Part shown: positions 1 to 8,606 of the stretch, in pieces | Layout of the letters: each line of letters opens with the position of its first letter | Numbering within the stretch: the first letter of the stretch is position 1 | Source: CBDBCU01 sp965243185 | GTDB taxonomy: Bacteria; Chloroflexota; Dehalococcoidia; Lucifugimonadales; UBA3495 | Direction: 5' to 3' | Assembly (NCBI GenBank): GCA_965243185.1 | Contig: OZ251531.1 | Coordinates: 124,001-188,000, forward strand | Length of the DNA: 64,000 nucleotides | Translations under genes and position numbers: made by a program | Notes under the pieces: model-generated | What the model saw: the letters and a program-made list of their open reading frames with translations, nothing else | Database searches by the model: none | Told to the model about the DNA's origin: nothing

Positions 1-636
1 GATGGCGGATTGGCCGTCCTGGAATTCGGCGAGGAGGGGTTCGGTCAGGCCCATCAGTTCGGCGGCGGTAAGGAGTTGGGCGTAGAGGGCGGAGGAGCCT
101 TTGGTCATGGCGGCGTAGCACATTTTGATGCCGGAGGCTTGGCCGAGGTCGCCGGGAAGGGGGCGGATGTCAAGGCCGAAGTCGCTGAGTTGGGCGAAGT
201 CGGGGGCGTATTGGCCGGAGGTGTAGAAGTGGGGGCTGTAGCCGGGTTTGGGCGGGCCGCCGATGATGGATACATCGACGAAGCGGCCGCCGGCGTCGGT
301 AATGACGGGGGCCAGCTGGCGGGTGAGTTGGGGCGAGATGGCGTTGCATTCGGCAAAGAGGGTGTCAGCGCCGGTATTGCGAAGGGCGGCGGCGATGTCC
401 GAGCAAAGGCCGGGGACGGCGGCGGAGACGGTCATCGACATAATGAGGTCGGCTTGCCGGACGAGGGCGTCGAGGGTGGGGACATCCTGGATGCCGGCTT
501 TCTGGGCTAAAGCGCGGGTGCGGTCGGAGCGGCCGGTCAGGCAGGTGATGACTTGGAGTTCGTGTTCGCGGAGGCGTTGGCCGACAGCGTGGCCCATATC
601 GCCGGGGCTGAGGATGGCGACGGTGTTGATGGTCAT
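1..636 (-). CDS. NAD(P)-dependent oxidoreductase of the 6-phosphogluconate dehydrogenase-like type (C-terminus off the window)
   Basis: Open reading frame on the minus strand from an ATG at 636 to the window edge, at least 211 residues. It begins with a Rossmann beta-alpha-beta unit (VAILSPGDMGHAVG, residues 5-18), followed by a stretch typical of beta-hydroxyacid dehydrogenase relatives (FVDVSIIGGPPKPGY near residue 140) and then GQASGIKMCYAAMTKG, where the family carries its catalytic lysine and begins the helical domain often annotated DUF1932. The first glycine of the usual GxGxxG is replaced (SPGDMG). The substrate cannot be told. It lies divergent from the 735 gene. Confidence 0.8.
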   Translation of the reverse strand, partial: MTINTVAILSPGDMGHAVGQRLREHELQVITCLTGRSDRTRALAQKAGIQDVPTLDALVRQADLIMSMTVSAAVPGLCSDIAAALRNTGADTLFAECNAISPQLTRQLAPVITDAGGRFVDVSIIGGPPKPGYSPHFYTSGQYAPDFAQLSDFGLDIRPLPGDLGQASGIKMCYAAMTKGSSALYAQLLTAAELMGLTEPLLAEFQDGQSAI

Positions 637-698
637 TGGGATTGTTCTCCTGATGGCGGCAATAGTGTAATTTGGGGGATTATAGCATAGGGATGCGC

Positions 699-704
699 TA
701 TAAT
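699..704 (+). promoter_or_regulatory. Candidate -10 box upstream of the HerA gene pair
   Basis: A perfect TATAAT lies 31 nt before the TTG start at 735. No convincing -35 box is seen 16-18 nt upstream, so the call rests on the -10 alone. It lies inside a longer reading frame that could start at 672, which is one reason to prefer the downstream start. Confidence 0.35.
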
Positions 705-734
705 GGGCGGGCGTTGAGCAAAGGGGGAAGCAAG

Positions 735-1340
735 TTGGTTAGCCAAGGCGGGGGCGACAGTTTTACGGGACGGGTGGGGGAGGTTACGGAGGGGGATTCG
801 GCGGTTTTTGCGGCGCAGTGTTATGGGCTGTATGGGGCGCCGCCGTTGGGGGCGTTGGTGCTGGCCGGGACGCCGGCGATTTACGGGGTGGTGCAACGGG
901 TGTGGACGGAGCCGTTGGATCCGAGTCGGCCGGTGCTGGCGCGGGGGCAGGATGCGGAGTCGGTGGAGGAGGTGTATCGGGAGCATCCGCAGTTGGAGCG
1001 GCTGCTGACGACGCGACTGGCGGCGTTGATTGTGGGGTATGAGGAGGATGGAGAAGTACGGCAGGGGCTGCCGCCGTGGCCGCCGCGGATACATAGCTTT
1101 GTGTATGGCTGCGGGCCGGAGGAAGGGGCGCGGTTTATGGAGCGGCTGGATTTTTTGCGGCTGCTGCTGAATTCGGGGTCGCCGTTGGCCGAGGAAGTAA
1201 CTGCGGCGTGTTTGCGGCGGGCGGCCGGGATGGCGGCGGATCATGACGGGTTTATGCGGCGGGCCGGGCGGGCGTTGGCGGCGGAATTGGCGGGAGAGGC
1301 AAGCCGGTTGAGCGCGATTATGCGGAGGGTTACGGGATGA
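735..1340 (+). CDS. Unknown protein coupled to a HerA-type ATPase
   Basis: 201 residues from a TTG start with GGGGGAAG a few nt upstream. Frames starting at 672 or 696 would overlap the TATAAT box, so the TTG is preferred. The first half looks beta-rich (FTGRVGEVTEGDSAVFAAQCYGL...), compatible with the small HAS-barrel found in HerA-system proteins; the second half is helical. The stop overlaps the start of the ATPase gene by 4 nt, so the two are probably translationally coupled and act together. I do not recognise a nuclease motif, so I do not call it NurA. Codons end mostly in G, like its neighbours. Confidence 0.55.
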   Translation: MVSQGGGDSFTGRVGEVTEGDSAVFAAQCYGLYGAPPLGALVLAGTPAIYGVVQRVWTEPLDPSRPVLARGQDAESVEEVYREHPQLERLLTTRLAALIVGYEEDGEVRQGLPPWPPRIHSFVYGCGPEEGARFMERLDFLRLLLNSGSPLAEEVTAACLRRAAGMAADHDGFMRRAGRALAAELAGEASRLSAIMRRVTG

Positions 1341-3127
1341 CCGAGGGTTTGCAGTTTAATCCGTTCAGTCCGCTGGGTGCGGTGAATGGGCGGGAGGGGG
1401 ACGGGTACCGACCGGCGGCAAGCGGGCCGTTGGGATTGGTGGTAGGCGGGTCTTTGGCGCAGGGGGTGGAGATACGGCTGAGTCCGGCGGGGGAGCGGGT
1501 GATTGAGGATGTGAAGGTGGGGACTTTTCTGACGATTGAGGGGCAGCGGTATCGGTTTTTTGCGGTGGTGACGGATTTGGAGTTGGGAAGCGCGGATCCG
1601 CGGCTGCGGCACAGTCCGCCGGAGGGGGGCGATCCGTTGTTGGCGGCGGCGTTGGCCGGGCCGGTGGCATACGGGGTGGTGTCGGCATTGCCTAATTTGA
1701 CGCTGCCGTTGGGGGCGGGCAACGATACGGGGACGGCTACCGGGCCGGCGCCGGGGCCGGCGGCAGCCAAGACGATACCGGCGCATTTTGCGCCGGCGTG
1801 GCCGGCGGCGGCGGCAGATGTGGAGTTGGTTTTCGGGCGGGATGATGCGCGGCACTTCTGGATTGGCAGTCCTTTGGATATGGATACGAAGGTTTGCCTG
1901 GATTTGGAGGAATTAGTCAAGCGTTCCATCGGGGTGTTCGGGAAAAGCGGGACGGGTAAGACTTTTTTGACGCGGCTGCTGCTGGTGGGGATTTTGCAGG
2001 GCGGCGGGGCGTCGTCGCTGGTGTTTGATATGCACAGCGAATATGGGTGGAGCGGGCAGGATGCGGATAATACGCGGCAGGTGAAGGGGTTGAAGCAGTT
2101 GTTTCCGGCGCAGGTCTCGACTTTTACGCTGGATGCGGAGAGTTCGCGGCGGCGGGGGGCAATGCCGGATGATGTAGTGCGGATTGGGTATGGGGAGATT
2201 GAACCGGAGGATGTGGAGCTGCTACGGGATACCCTTAACTTGTCGGAAGTGGCGGCTTCCGCGGCGTATAACTTGCAGCGGCATTTTGCGGGGGATTGGG
2301 TGAGTCAGTTTTTGGAGGTTCAGGGGCGGGACATCAACGAGTTGGCTAAAGACCTTAATGTGAATGGGGCGGCGTTGGCGGCTTTGCATAACCGGCTGAG
2401 TCGGCTGAAGCGGTTTTCCTTTTTGGAGTCGGGGGAGCGGCCTAATGCGGCGGCGCGGATTATTGAGCATTTGGAGCGGGGGCAACACGTGGTGCTGGAG
2501 TTCGGGCGGTACGGGAGCGATTTGACGGCGTATATTCTGGTGAGCAATTTGCTGTCGCGGCGGATTCATGACCGCTATGTGGAGTTGAAGGAGGCGGCGG
2601 AAGGGAATCAGGGGAAGGAGCCACGGCCGTTGGTGATTGTGATTGAGGAGGCGCACAAGTTTTTGAGTCCGGCGGTGGCGCCGCAGACGATATTCGGGGT
2701 TATTGCGCGGGAGTTGCGGAAGTATAATGTGACGCTGATGGTGATTGACCAGCGGCCGAGCGGGATTGACGGGGAGGTGATGAGTCAGCTGGGGACGCGG
2801 TTGACTTGCCTGCTGGATAATGACCGGGACATTGATGCGGTTTTGTCGGGGACGGCGGGGAGTCGGCAGCTGCGGGGGGTGCTGGCGCGGTTGGAGGCGA
2901 AGCAGCAGGCGTTGATTTTCGGCCATGCAGTGCCAATGCCGGTGGTGGTGCAGACGCGGGAGTATGGAAGCGCGGAGTCCTATGGGCTGCTGACGGCGGG
3001 GGCGCGGCGGTGGGCGGGGGCGGCACGGTCGGGAGGTGATGGGATGGATTCCGGGGATGCCGTCGGGCCGGTGGTGGAGACGGATAAGGAGCGGTTGGAG
3101 CGGGAGCTCGAGGAGTTGTTTGGGTAG
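1337..3127 (+). CDS. HerA-family ATPase (DUF87-type)
   Basis: 596 residues. The N-terminal 120 residues look like a HAS barrel. Walker A GKSGTGKT is at 202-209 and the Walker B region VIVIEEAHKFL near 433-443. A late arginine-rich segment (IARELRKYNVTLMVIDQRPSGID) matches the C-terminal part of HerA/FtsK-like pumps. Family members are hexameric DNA translocases that work with a partner nuclease in end resection or in defence systems. The tail after about residue 550 is low-complexity. The only partner seen is the short upstream gene, so its role here (repair or defence) is open. Confidence 0.85.
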   Translation: MTEGLQFNPFSPLGAVNGREGDGYRPAASGPLGLVVGGSLAQGVEIRLSPAGERVIEDVKVGTFLTIEGQRYRFFAVVTDLELGSADPRLRHSPPEGGDPLLAAALAGPVAYGVVSALPNLTLPLGAGNDTGTATGPAPGPAAAKTIPAHFAPAWPAAAADVELVFGRDDARHFWIGSPLDMDTKVCLDLEELVKRSIGVFGKSGTGKTFLTRLLLVGILQGGGASSLVFDMHSEYGWSGQDADNTRQVKGLKQLFPAQVSTFTLDAESSRRRGAMPDDVVRIGYGEIEPEDVELLRDTLNLSEVAASAAYNLQRHFAGDWVSQFLEVQGRDINELAKDLNVNGAALAALHNRLSRLKRFSFLESGERPNAAARIIEHLERGQHVVLEFGRYGSDLTAYILVSNLLSRRIHDRYVELKEAAEGNQGKEPRPLVIVIEEAHKFLSPAVAPQTIFGVIARELRKYNVTLMVIDQRPSGIDGEVMSQLGTRLTCLLDNDRDIDAVLSGTAGSRQLRGVLARLEAKQQALIFGHAVPMPVVVQTREYGSAESYGLLTAGARRWAGAARSGGDGMDSGDAVGPVVETDKERLERELEELFG

Positions 3128-3134
3128 GGATGCG

Positions 3135-3166
3135 GTAGGCAAGGCAACCACGAGGATTGCCCCTAC
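3135..3166. repeat. Small nested inverted repeat after the HerA gene
   Basis: GTAGG/CCTAC and inner GGCAA/TTGCC arms pair across a 9-nt loop, giving an interrupted hairpin in the 93-bp gap before the next gene. The phrase AGGCAAGGCAACC recurs near 63108. It could be a dispersed palindromic repeat or a weak terminator; there is no T-run after it. Confidence 0.45.
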
Positions 3167-3220
3167 ATAGAACGCTGTCGGTAGGCAGTAAATCAGGGAT
3201 TTTAGAGGAGGGACGGAGTT

Positions 3221-4078
3221 ATGCAGAACCGGTATGTGGGTGATGTGGGGGACTTTGGGAACAATGGGCTACTGCGGTGGCTGTGCGGGATGTCGGAGAC
3301 TACGGCAGCTGACGGGTTGGGGAGGTTGAATCTAGGGGTAGTGTGGTGTCTCACTCATCCTACCAAGAAAGAATTGAAAAACCAAGACGGTAACCTCAGG
3401 AAGTACCTTGAGGGCGATTCTGACGAGTTCAGTAAGTGCGACTCTGCTCTTTACGAAGCCCTGAAGCCCACCTTGGAGGACAAGGAGAAGCGCTGCATAT
3501 CCTATATGTCTGACCATTTTGGAAAACCTGACGGGATCTTGCCCGATACGGTTTTCTATCGGAAATGCCTGAACCCCGAGGAGCAGAATAAGATCCCTAA
3601 AGAGAAAAGGGAGAAATGCCTTTGTACCCAACCCGGGTACATTAAGGAATCAAGGAAGGAGTGGCTGGAAGGGGCTGTCTGCAAAGTAGCAGATACCCGG
3701 ATAGTGTTTGTCAATCCAGACAACGGTATCGCACCAAAGAATGCGAGAGGCGATAAGCCTAAGCATATCTATATGGAGGAGTTGGGCAAACTTTTCAACG
3801 AGCATAAGAAAAGTTTGGTCATCTACAACCATTCGAACCGTAGTATTCCGGCATCAGAGCAGATCCAGCGGCTTTCCGGACGCTTGGAGTCCGAGCTTCG
3901 TGTGCCTGCCGACTATATCCGCGCCTTGTGGTATCACCGGGGAACGGCACGATTTCACTTTATCGTAGCCCACCCCGAGGATAAGTGTATCAAGAGTATC
4001 ATTAACAGCCGCCTGGAATCTTTCGGGAAAAGTCTATGGTGTACCATTCCTCGCTTTACTCTAGTTCCGAGGCCGTAG
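3221..4078 (+). CDS. Unknown protein beginning MQNRYVGDVGDFGNNGLLR
   Basis: 285 residues, ATG start with GGAGGGACGG upstream. The opening MQNRYVGDVGDFG is the hallmark of a widespread family of uncharacterised bacterial proteins. There is no signal peptide or membrane segment. A cysteine pair (KCLCTQPG near 130) and the strands RIVFVNPDNGI and SLVIYNHSNRS suggest a Rossmann-like or nuclease-like alpha/beta fold, but no catalytic motif is certain. GC content and codon use are clearly lower and more balanced than in the G-rich genes on either side, so it looks acquired. panC starts 7 nt after its stop. Confidence 0.6.
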   Translation: MQNRYVGDVGDFGNNGLLRWLCGMSETTAADGLGRLNLGVVWCLTHPTKKELKNQDGNLRKYLEGDSDEFSKCDSALYEALKPTLEDKEKRCISYMSDHFGKPDGILPDTVFYRKCLNPEEQNKIPKEKREKCLCTQPGYIKESRKEWLEGAVCKVADTRIVFVNPDNGIAPKNARGDKPKHIYMEELGKLFNEHKKSLVIYNHSNRSIPASEQIQRLSGRLESELRVPADYIRALWYHRGTARFHFIVAHPEDKCIKSIINSRLESFGKSLWCTIPRFTLVPRP

Positions 4079-4085
4079 TCTTGCT

Positions 4086-4922
4086 ATGCGAATCCTAAAG
4101 ACTTGCCGGGAGATGGCGGCGGCTTGCCGGGAAAGCCCCCGGCCTTTGGGGTTGGTGGCTACTATGGGGGCGTTGCATCGGGGGCATTTGGAGTTGGTGC
4201 GGCGGGCGCGGGGGGAGTGCGCGGCGGTGGCGGCGTCGGTTTTTGTTAATCCGGCGCAGTTTGGGGCGGGGGAGGATTTGGCGCAGTATCCCCGGGATTT
4301 GGGGCGGGATTTGGCGTTGCTGGAAGCGGAAGGGGTGGATTTGGTGTTTGTGCCGGCGGAGGCGGAGATTTATCCGCCGGGGTTTGATACTTGGATTGAG
4401 CCGGGGGCGGTGGCAAGCCGGTTGGAGGGGGCGGCGCGGCCGGGGCATTTTCGGGGCGTGGCCACGGTGGTAGCCAAGCTGTTTAACATTGTCGGGCCGG
4501 AGCGGGCGTATTTCGGGCAGAAGGATGGGCAGCAGATAGCGGTTATCAGTCAGTTGGTACGGGACTTGAACTTGGGGGTGGAGTTGGCGGTGGTGCCGAC
4601 GGTGCGGGATGAGGATGGGTTGGCGTTGAGCAGCCGCAATGCTTATTTGACCGGGGAGCAACGGGCGGCGGCGCCGGTGTTGTATCGGGCTTTGCAGGCG
4701 GCGGAGGAGTTGCTGGCGATGGGTGTTAGAGACGGGGCGCGGCTGCGGGCGGAGGTACGGCGGGTTTTGGACGAGGAGCGGCTGGTGGACGGGATTGCCT
4801 ATGTGAGTGTGGCGGACGCCGAGACCCTAGAGGAGACGGAATGGGTAGCGGGCCGGGTGATGGTGTCGGCGGCGGTTTGGTTCGGGGGGACGCGGCTGAT
4901 TGATTGTGTGGTGGTGGGGTAG
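4086..4922 (+). CDS. panC: Pantoate--beta-alanine ligase
   Basis: 278 residues, full length. It makes pantothenate from pantoate, beta-alanine and ATP in the cytoplasm, the last step of vitamin B5 synthesis. Visible family motifs: MGALHRGHLELV (HxGH nucleotide-binding motif), FVNPAQFG, YFGQKDGQQ, and LSSRNAYL, which stands for KMSKS. The start has no clear Shine-Dalgarno and follows the 285-residue gene by 7 nt, so it may be read on the same message. panB and a candidate ketopantoate reductase lie 34 kb away at 38.8-40.5 kb. Codons are strongly G-ending. Confidence 0.95.
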   Translation: MRILKTCREMAAACRESPRPLGLVATMGALHRGHLELVRRARGECAAVAASVFVNPAQFGAGEDLAQYPRDLGRDLALLEAEGVDLVFVPAEAEIYPPGFDTWIEPGAVASRLEGAARPGHFRGVATVVAKLFNIVGPERAYFGQKDGQQIAVISQLVRDLNLGVELAVVPTVRDEDGLALSSRNAYLTGEQRAAAPVLYRALQAAEELLAMGVRDGARLRAEVRRVLDEERLVDGIAYVSVADAETLEETEWVAGRVMVSAAVWFGGTRLIDCVVVG

Positions 4923-4950
4923 CAGTTTGCCATCCCCACCACCGGCACTG

Positions 4951-6630
4951 TTAGTGTTTCCAGACCTGCACGGCCAGTTTCGCCAACTCCTCACCCCGCT
5001 GGCGAATGGAGTCCTCGTTCCAGACGGTGAAGTTCTGGATAGACGCGCTCATGGCGAAGTTGGAGTCAGCCAAGTCCCTTTTCTTTTCGGAGAAAGGCTT
5101 GTTACCCAAGGGGGCATTGTACCCGGTGAGGGTGAGATTGCCGACGGTGTGAAGCCAATTATCGGGGTGATGGACTTCCTGCCAGTTCGGCCCCAGTTCT
5201 TTTTTCCAGGTTTCGGTCAAGGTTTGTGGCATGATGTGTTCGACGGTGATTTTGTCGGTTTGGGCGGGAGACTCCTTATGCCCAAAAGCCTGCTCTAGAG
5301 TCCAAAGGATCAGGTTCAAGTGGCGTGCCCGGACTCCCGATGAGGCGTATAAACGGAAACGGACAAAATCACGGACGAAGTCCGTATCGTTGGGCCACCG
5401 GTTATCCAACAGGTGTGTTCGGGTCTTTTGGTACAAGTCAGTGGTGAAAAAATCGTCTTGCCCCGACATTTGAGCGAAAATGCCGCGCAACTGGTTGGTG
5501 GGAATAGCGCATACGGTCCGGCGAATGACGTAGGATTCGATCAACTGAACGACCTCGACCAAATCGCTCTGGCTGACTTCACCTTTTGCTGCGGCTTCCA
5601 TAGCCCGCATAAGAAACGGATAGGCAACGGTGACTTCCCATTGGTTGAGACGCTCGAACCCTTTCGCAAGAGGTTCGGACAAGCCTTCCTTGGTCAACCC
5701 GGAAATCTGGGCATAATAGTTGGAGAACTTGGCAAAGTTCTGCAACGCCGCCAACGCGGCTTCAGGAGTTTCTGGGGTGTTCTCTTTGATTTGCTCGTAG
5801 GTTTCGTCCTTGCGAGGACGGTTACCTGACATCATGCAGTACCGCCAGAAAAAATCTCCGGCAGTGTCTTTGGGGCCGTCGGCAAGGGTTTGTTCCATCG
5901 GGTACCAATGGTCACGGTAGGCCCGTTCTTGCTGCTCCAAGTCCAGGATGTTCATAAGAAGGTAGTTCCGAACCAAGTCGGCTACACTCAAGTGCATCCC
6001 GGTATTGTTCAGGCTCTCAAAAATCCGGTTAGGGCTGTCATCACTCTCCAAGTGAATGCTAACCATATCGAGATGGTTGACAACGCGACTGTGCAACTTG
6101 CGGAGGTCGAACTCGTTGTCGTCGTTATCTCCTGCCCGCAACATCTTGGCAAAGTAGTCCCGCGCCCTCGCGATTTGAGAACTGTTCGGCAGGGTTTCTC
6201 CCGCGACTACCTTGGCGAAAGGTTCCCAGTCGCTTTGAGTAGGCAGCAGTTTAAGGGCCTGATCTCCAGGGCTAAACCTGTTGATCAAGCACATATCCTT
6301 AATCTCGTCGGCCAACTCAACCCAAGTGGCCCGCTCCGCCTCAGCGTGTTCCTTGATGACGCTGAGCAGGATCAAAAGAGTGGTCATCCGCTGCTGCCCG
6401 TCAATAAGCGTGTAGCGGTCAACGGTTTCGGGGGAGTTGGGAACTTGCTGGGTCACGATGGACCCAATAAAGTGGTTTCGGGGAACGGACAGGGCATAGA
6501 TTTCCAAGAGGTCGTCCCAGAGCTGTTCCCACTGTTCCTCGCCCCAATTGTAGGTGCGCTGGTACAGGGGAACGACATACTGGATTTTGCCATCCAGCAA
6601 CTTTTGGAAAACCACTTCGCCCGCTTTCAT
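4951..6630 (-). CDS. DUF262/DUF1524 nuclease of the GmrSD type
   Basis: 559 residues, convergent with panC. The N-terminal DUF262 (ParB-like NTPase) is marked by YTLIDGQQRMTTLLILL near residue 75. The C-terminal DUF1524 HNH-like nuclease is marked by TVEHIMPQ and then NLTLTGYNAPLGNKPFSEK. This order matches GmrS-GmrD fusions, type IV restriction enzymes that cleave modified phage DNA, and related defence proteins. GC is lower than in its neighbours, consistent with transfer. Start ATG 6630 has AAGGAGGT just upstream. No cognate methyltransferase lies next to it, which fits a modification-dependent enzyme. Confidence 0.88.
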   Translation of the reverse strand: MKAGEVVFQKLLDGKIQYVVPLYQRTYNWGEEQWEQLWDDLLEIYALSVPRNHFIGSIVTQQVPNSPETVDRYTLIDGQQRMTTLLILLSVIKEHAEAERATWVELADEIKDMCLINRFSPGDQALKLLPTQSDWEPFAKVVAGETLPNSSQIARARDYFAKMLRAGDNDDNEFDLRKLHSRVVNHLDMVSIHLESDDSPNRIFESLNNTGMHLSVADLVRNYLLMNILDLEQQERAYRDHWYPMEQTLADGPKDTAGDFFWRYCMMSGNRPRKDETYEQIKENTPETPEAALAALQNFAKFSNYYAQISGLTKEGLSEPLAKGFERLNQWEVTVAYPFLMRAMEAAAKGEVSQSDLVEVVQLIESYVIRRTVCAIPTNQLRGIFAQMSGQDDFFTTDLYQKTRTHLLDNRWPNDTDFVRDFVRFRLYASSGVRARHLNLILWTLEQAFGHKESPAQTDKITVEHIMPQTLTETWKKELGPNWQEVHHPDNWLHTVGNLTLTGYNAPLGNKPFSEKKRDLADSNFAMSASIQNFTVWNEDSIRQRGEELAKLAVQVWKH

Positions 6631-6667
6631 AACGACCTCCTTAGATTTGGCTTACTTTAGCACACCT

Positions 6668-7666
6668 CTAATCCTGGGTCAACTCCCGGATGGTTTCGGC
6701 GAAGGCGGTTAGGACGGTTTCCCAGTCGCCGATTACGCCGTAGCGGGCTTCTTTAAAGATGTTGGCGTCGGGGTCTTTGTTGATGGCGACGATGGCTTTG
6801 GCGCCGGAGCAGCCGGCGAGGTGCTGGCTGGCGCCGGAGATGGCGACGGTGATGTAGAGGTCGGGGGTGATGGTTTTGCCGGTTAAGCCGACCTGGTAGC
6901 TGGCGGGAACCCAGCCGGAGTCGACGGCGGCCCGGGAGGCGCCGACGGCCCCGCCTAGCAGTTTAGCCAGCGCCTCGAGGTTTGCGAAGGGTTCGGGGCC
7001 GCCGAGGCCGCGGCCGCCGGCCACTACGATATTGGCATCCTCGAGTTTGACGCCGGCGGCTTCCTCTTTGACGGTGTCGAGGATTTGGCTTTGGGCCAGG
7101 GCGGCGTCCAAGTCCACCGGGAAGGAAATGATATTGCCTTGACGGGCGGCGTCCGGCTGGCGGGGTTCGTAGGCTTTGGGGCGGAGGGCGGCGACTTGGG
7201 GGGTGTAGTTGCAGCTGACTACGGCCACGGCGCTGCCACCATAGACCGGGCGGTTGGCGAGGAGTTTGCCGGTGGCCGGGTCGGCGGAAACTTCGAGGCA
7301 GTCCTGGGCCAAGCCGACGCCCAAGCGAAAAGCGAGACGGGGGGCGATTTCGCGGCCTTCGTTGGTGCGGCCGATAAGGATGACGGCGGGGTTGACTTCC
7401 CGGCACAGGGTTTCCATCGCGGAAAGGTAGAGTTCGGCTTGGTAGTCGGCCAGGGCGGGATGGGTTACGGAATAGACGCGGTCGGCGCCGTGGGCGATGG
7501 CTTGGGGGGCGGCGTCCGCCAGTTCGCTGCCGAACAAGCCGATGGATAGTTCTTGGGCCAAAGTGTCGGCGACCTGGCGGCCGGCGTTCAGCACTTCCAG
7601 GGTGGTCAAGCTGAGTTGGCCGGCGGGGGCTTCGCCGATAATCAATACTCCGGTTCCGTCTGCCAT
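6668..7666 (-). CDS. etfA: Electron transfer flavoprotein alpha subunit
   Basis: 332 residues. It carries FAD and takes electrons from acyl-CoA or other dehydrogenases to the membrane quinone pool. The C-terminal FAD domain is clear: VAGGRGLGG, SRAAVDSGWVP, QVGLTGKTITPDLYI, SGASQHLAGCSGAKAIVAINKD. The start has GGAGG a few nt upstream. It lies 51 nt after etfB on the same strand, so the pair is co-transcribed. Codons end in C, as expected for a minus-strand gene in a region whose + strand is G-rich. Confidence 0.95.
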   Translation of the reverse strand: MADGTGVLIIGEAPAGQLSLTTLEVLNAGRQVADTLAQELSIGLFGSELADAAPQAIAHGADRVYSVTHPALADYQAELYLSAMETLCREVNPAVILIGRTNEGREIAPRLAFRLGVGLAQDCLEVSADPATGKLLANRPVYGGSAVAVVSCNYTPQVAALRPKAYEPRQPDAARQGNIISFPVDLDAALAQSQILDTVKEEAAGVKLEDANIVVAGGRGLGGPEPFANLEALAKLLGGAVGASRAAVDSGWVPASYQVGLTGKTITPDLYITVAISGASQHLAGCSGAKAIVAINKDPDANIFKEARYGVIGDWETVLTAFAETIRELTQD

Positions 7667-7717
7667 TGATGGGCCTCCGTGGGATAGGGATTGGTGGGCG
7701 GGATGGGGAGTTGCGGG

Positions 7718-8518
7718 TTAGATGAACTTGTCCTCGCGCAGGCGGAGGGCCAGTTTGCGGCCGGCGTCGGCGGGGTCATCGCCCTCGATGATTTCACATT
7801 CGGCATTGCTGACCGGGACAAAGAGGTCATGGAGGGTGAGGCGCGGTTCGAGTTGGGCGGCGTCGATGCCGAGGTCGGCTTTGCTCCAGATGGTGGGGCG
7901 TTTGCGGGTGGCGGCCATAATGCCGCGGAGGGTGGGATAGCGGGGTTGGCCGAGTTCGTTGCTGACGGTGACCAGGGCGGGACGGGGGACGGCGACCACT
8001 TCGTAGCCATCGGGGATGAGGCGCTCGACGATGACTTGGTCGGCGGTGATGTCCACTTTTTTGCCCAAGGCGACGCAGGAAATGCCGAGGAGTTCGGCGA
8101 TGCCTAGCGGCACTTGGGCGTTATCCCAATCGGAAGACTGCCGGCCGCAGATGATGAGGTCGAAGCCGTCGAGTTTGCGGAGGGCGGCGGCGAGGAGTTG
8201 GGCGGTAAAGAAGCTGTCGACGGTGTTGGCGAAGGCGTCATCCTGAAGGAGTACCAGTTCGTCGGCGCCCATGGAGAGGGGCTTTTTCATCACATCGAGG
8301 GCGAAGGCGGGGCCGGCAGAGATGACGGTGACGGCGGCGTCCTGGGCGTCTTTGATGCGGAGGGCGGCTTCGACAGCATTTTCGTCGAAGCCGTTGACGA
8401 CCGGGGGGATGTTGGCCGGAGGGACAACCTGCTTGGCGTTGGGGTCGATGTGAAAGGCGGCGGCGGGCATTTCAGGGTCGATGACCTGCTTGGCCAGGAC
8501 GGCGATTTTAACGGGCAT
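7718..8518 (-). CDS. etfB: Electron transfer flavoprotein beta subunit
   Basis: 266 residues, first gene of the etfBA pair. Family marks are the N-terminal MPVKIAVLAKQVIDPE, the AMP-binding stretch CGRQSSDWDNAQVPLGIAELL and the C-terminal recognition region. It forms the heterodimer with EtfA in the cytoplasm. The tandem insertion sequences end 88 bp upstream of its start, so they have either removed its promoter region or now drive it; which cannot be told from sequence. Confidence 0.95.
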   Translation of the reverse strand: MPVKIAVLAKQVIDPEMPAAAFHIDPNAKQVVPPANIPPVVNGFDENAVEAALRIKDAQDAAVTVISAGPAFALDVMKKPLSMGADELVLLQDDAFANTVDSFFTAQLLAAALRKLDGFDLIICGRQSSDWDNAQVPLGIAELLGISCVALGKKVDITADQVIVERLIPDGYEVVAVPRPALVTVSNELGQPRYPTLRGIMAATRKRPTIWSKADLGIDAAQLEPRLTLHDLFVPVSNAECEIIEGDDPADAGRKLALRLREDKFI

Positions 8519-8606
8519 TGTGCAGTTCCTTTTGGCGGGGATGGACAGGTGATTTGCTTTGTGAAATATAGCACCAACCGGCTTGGGGTGTCAATGTGAT
8601 GGAGGC

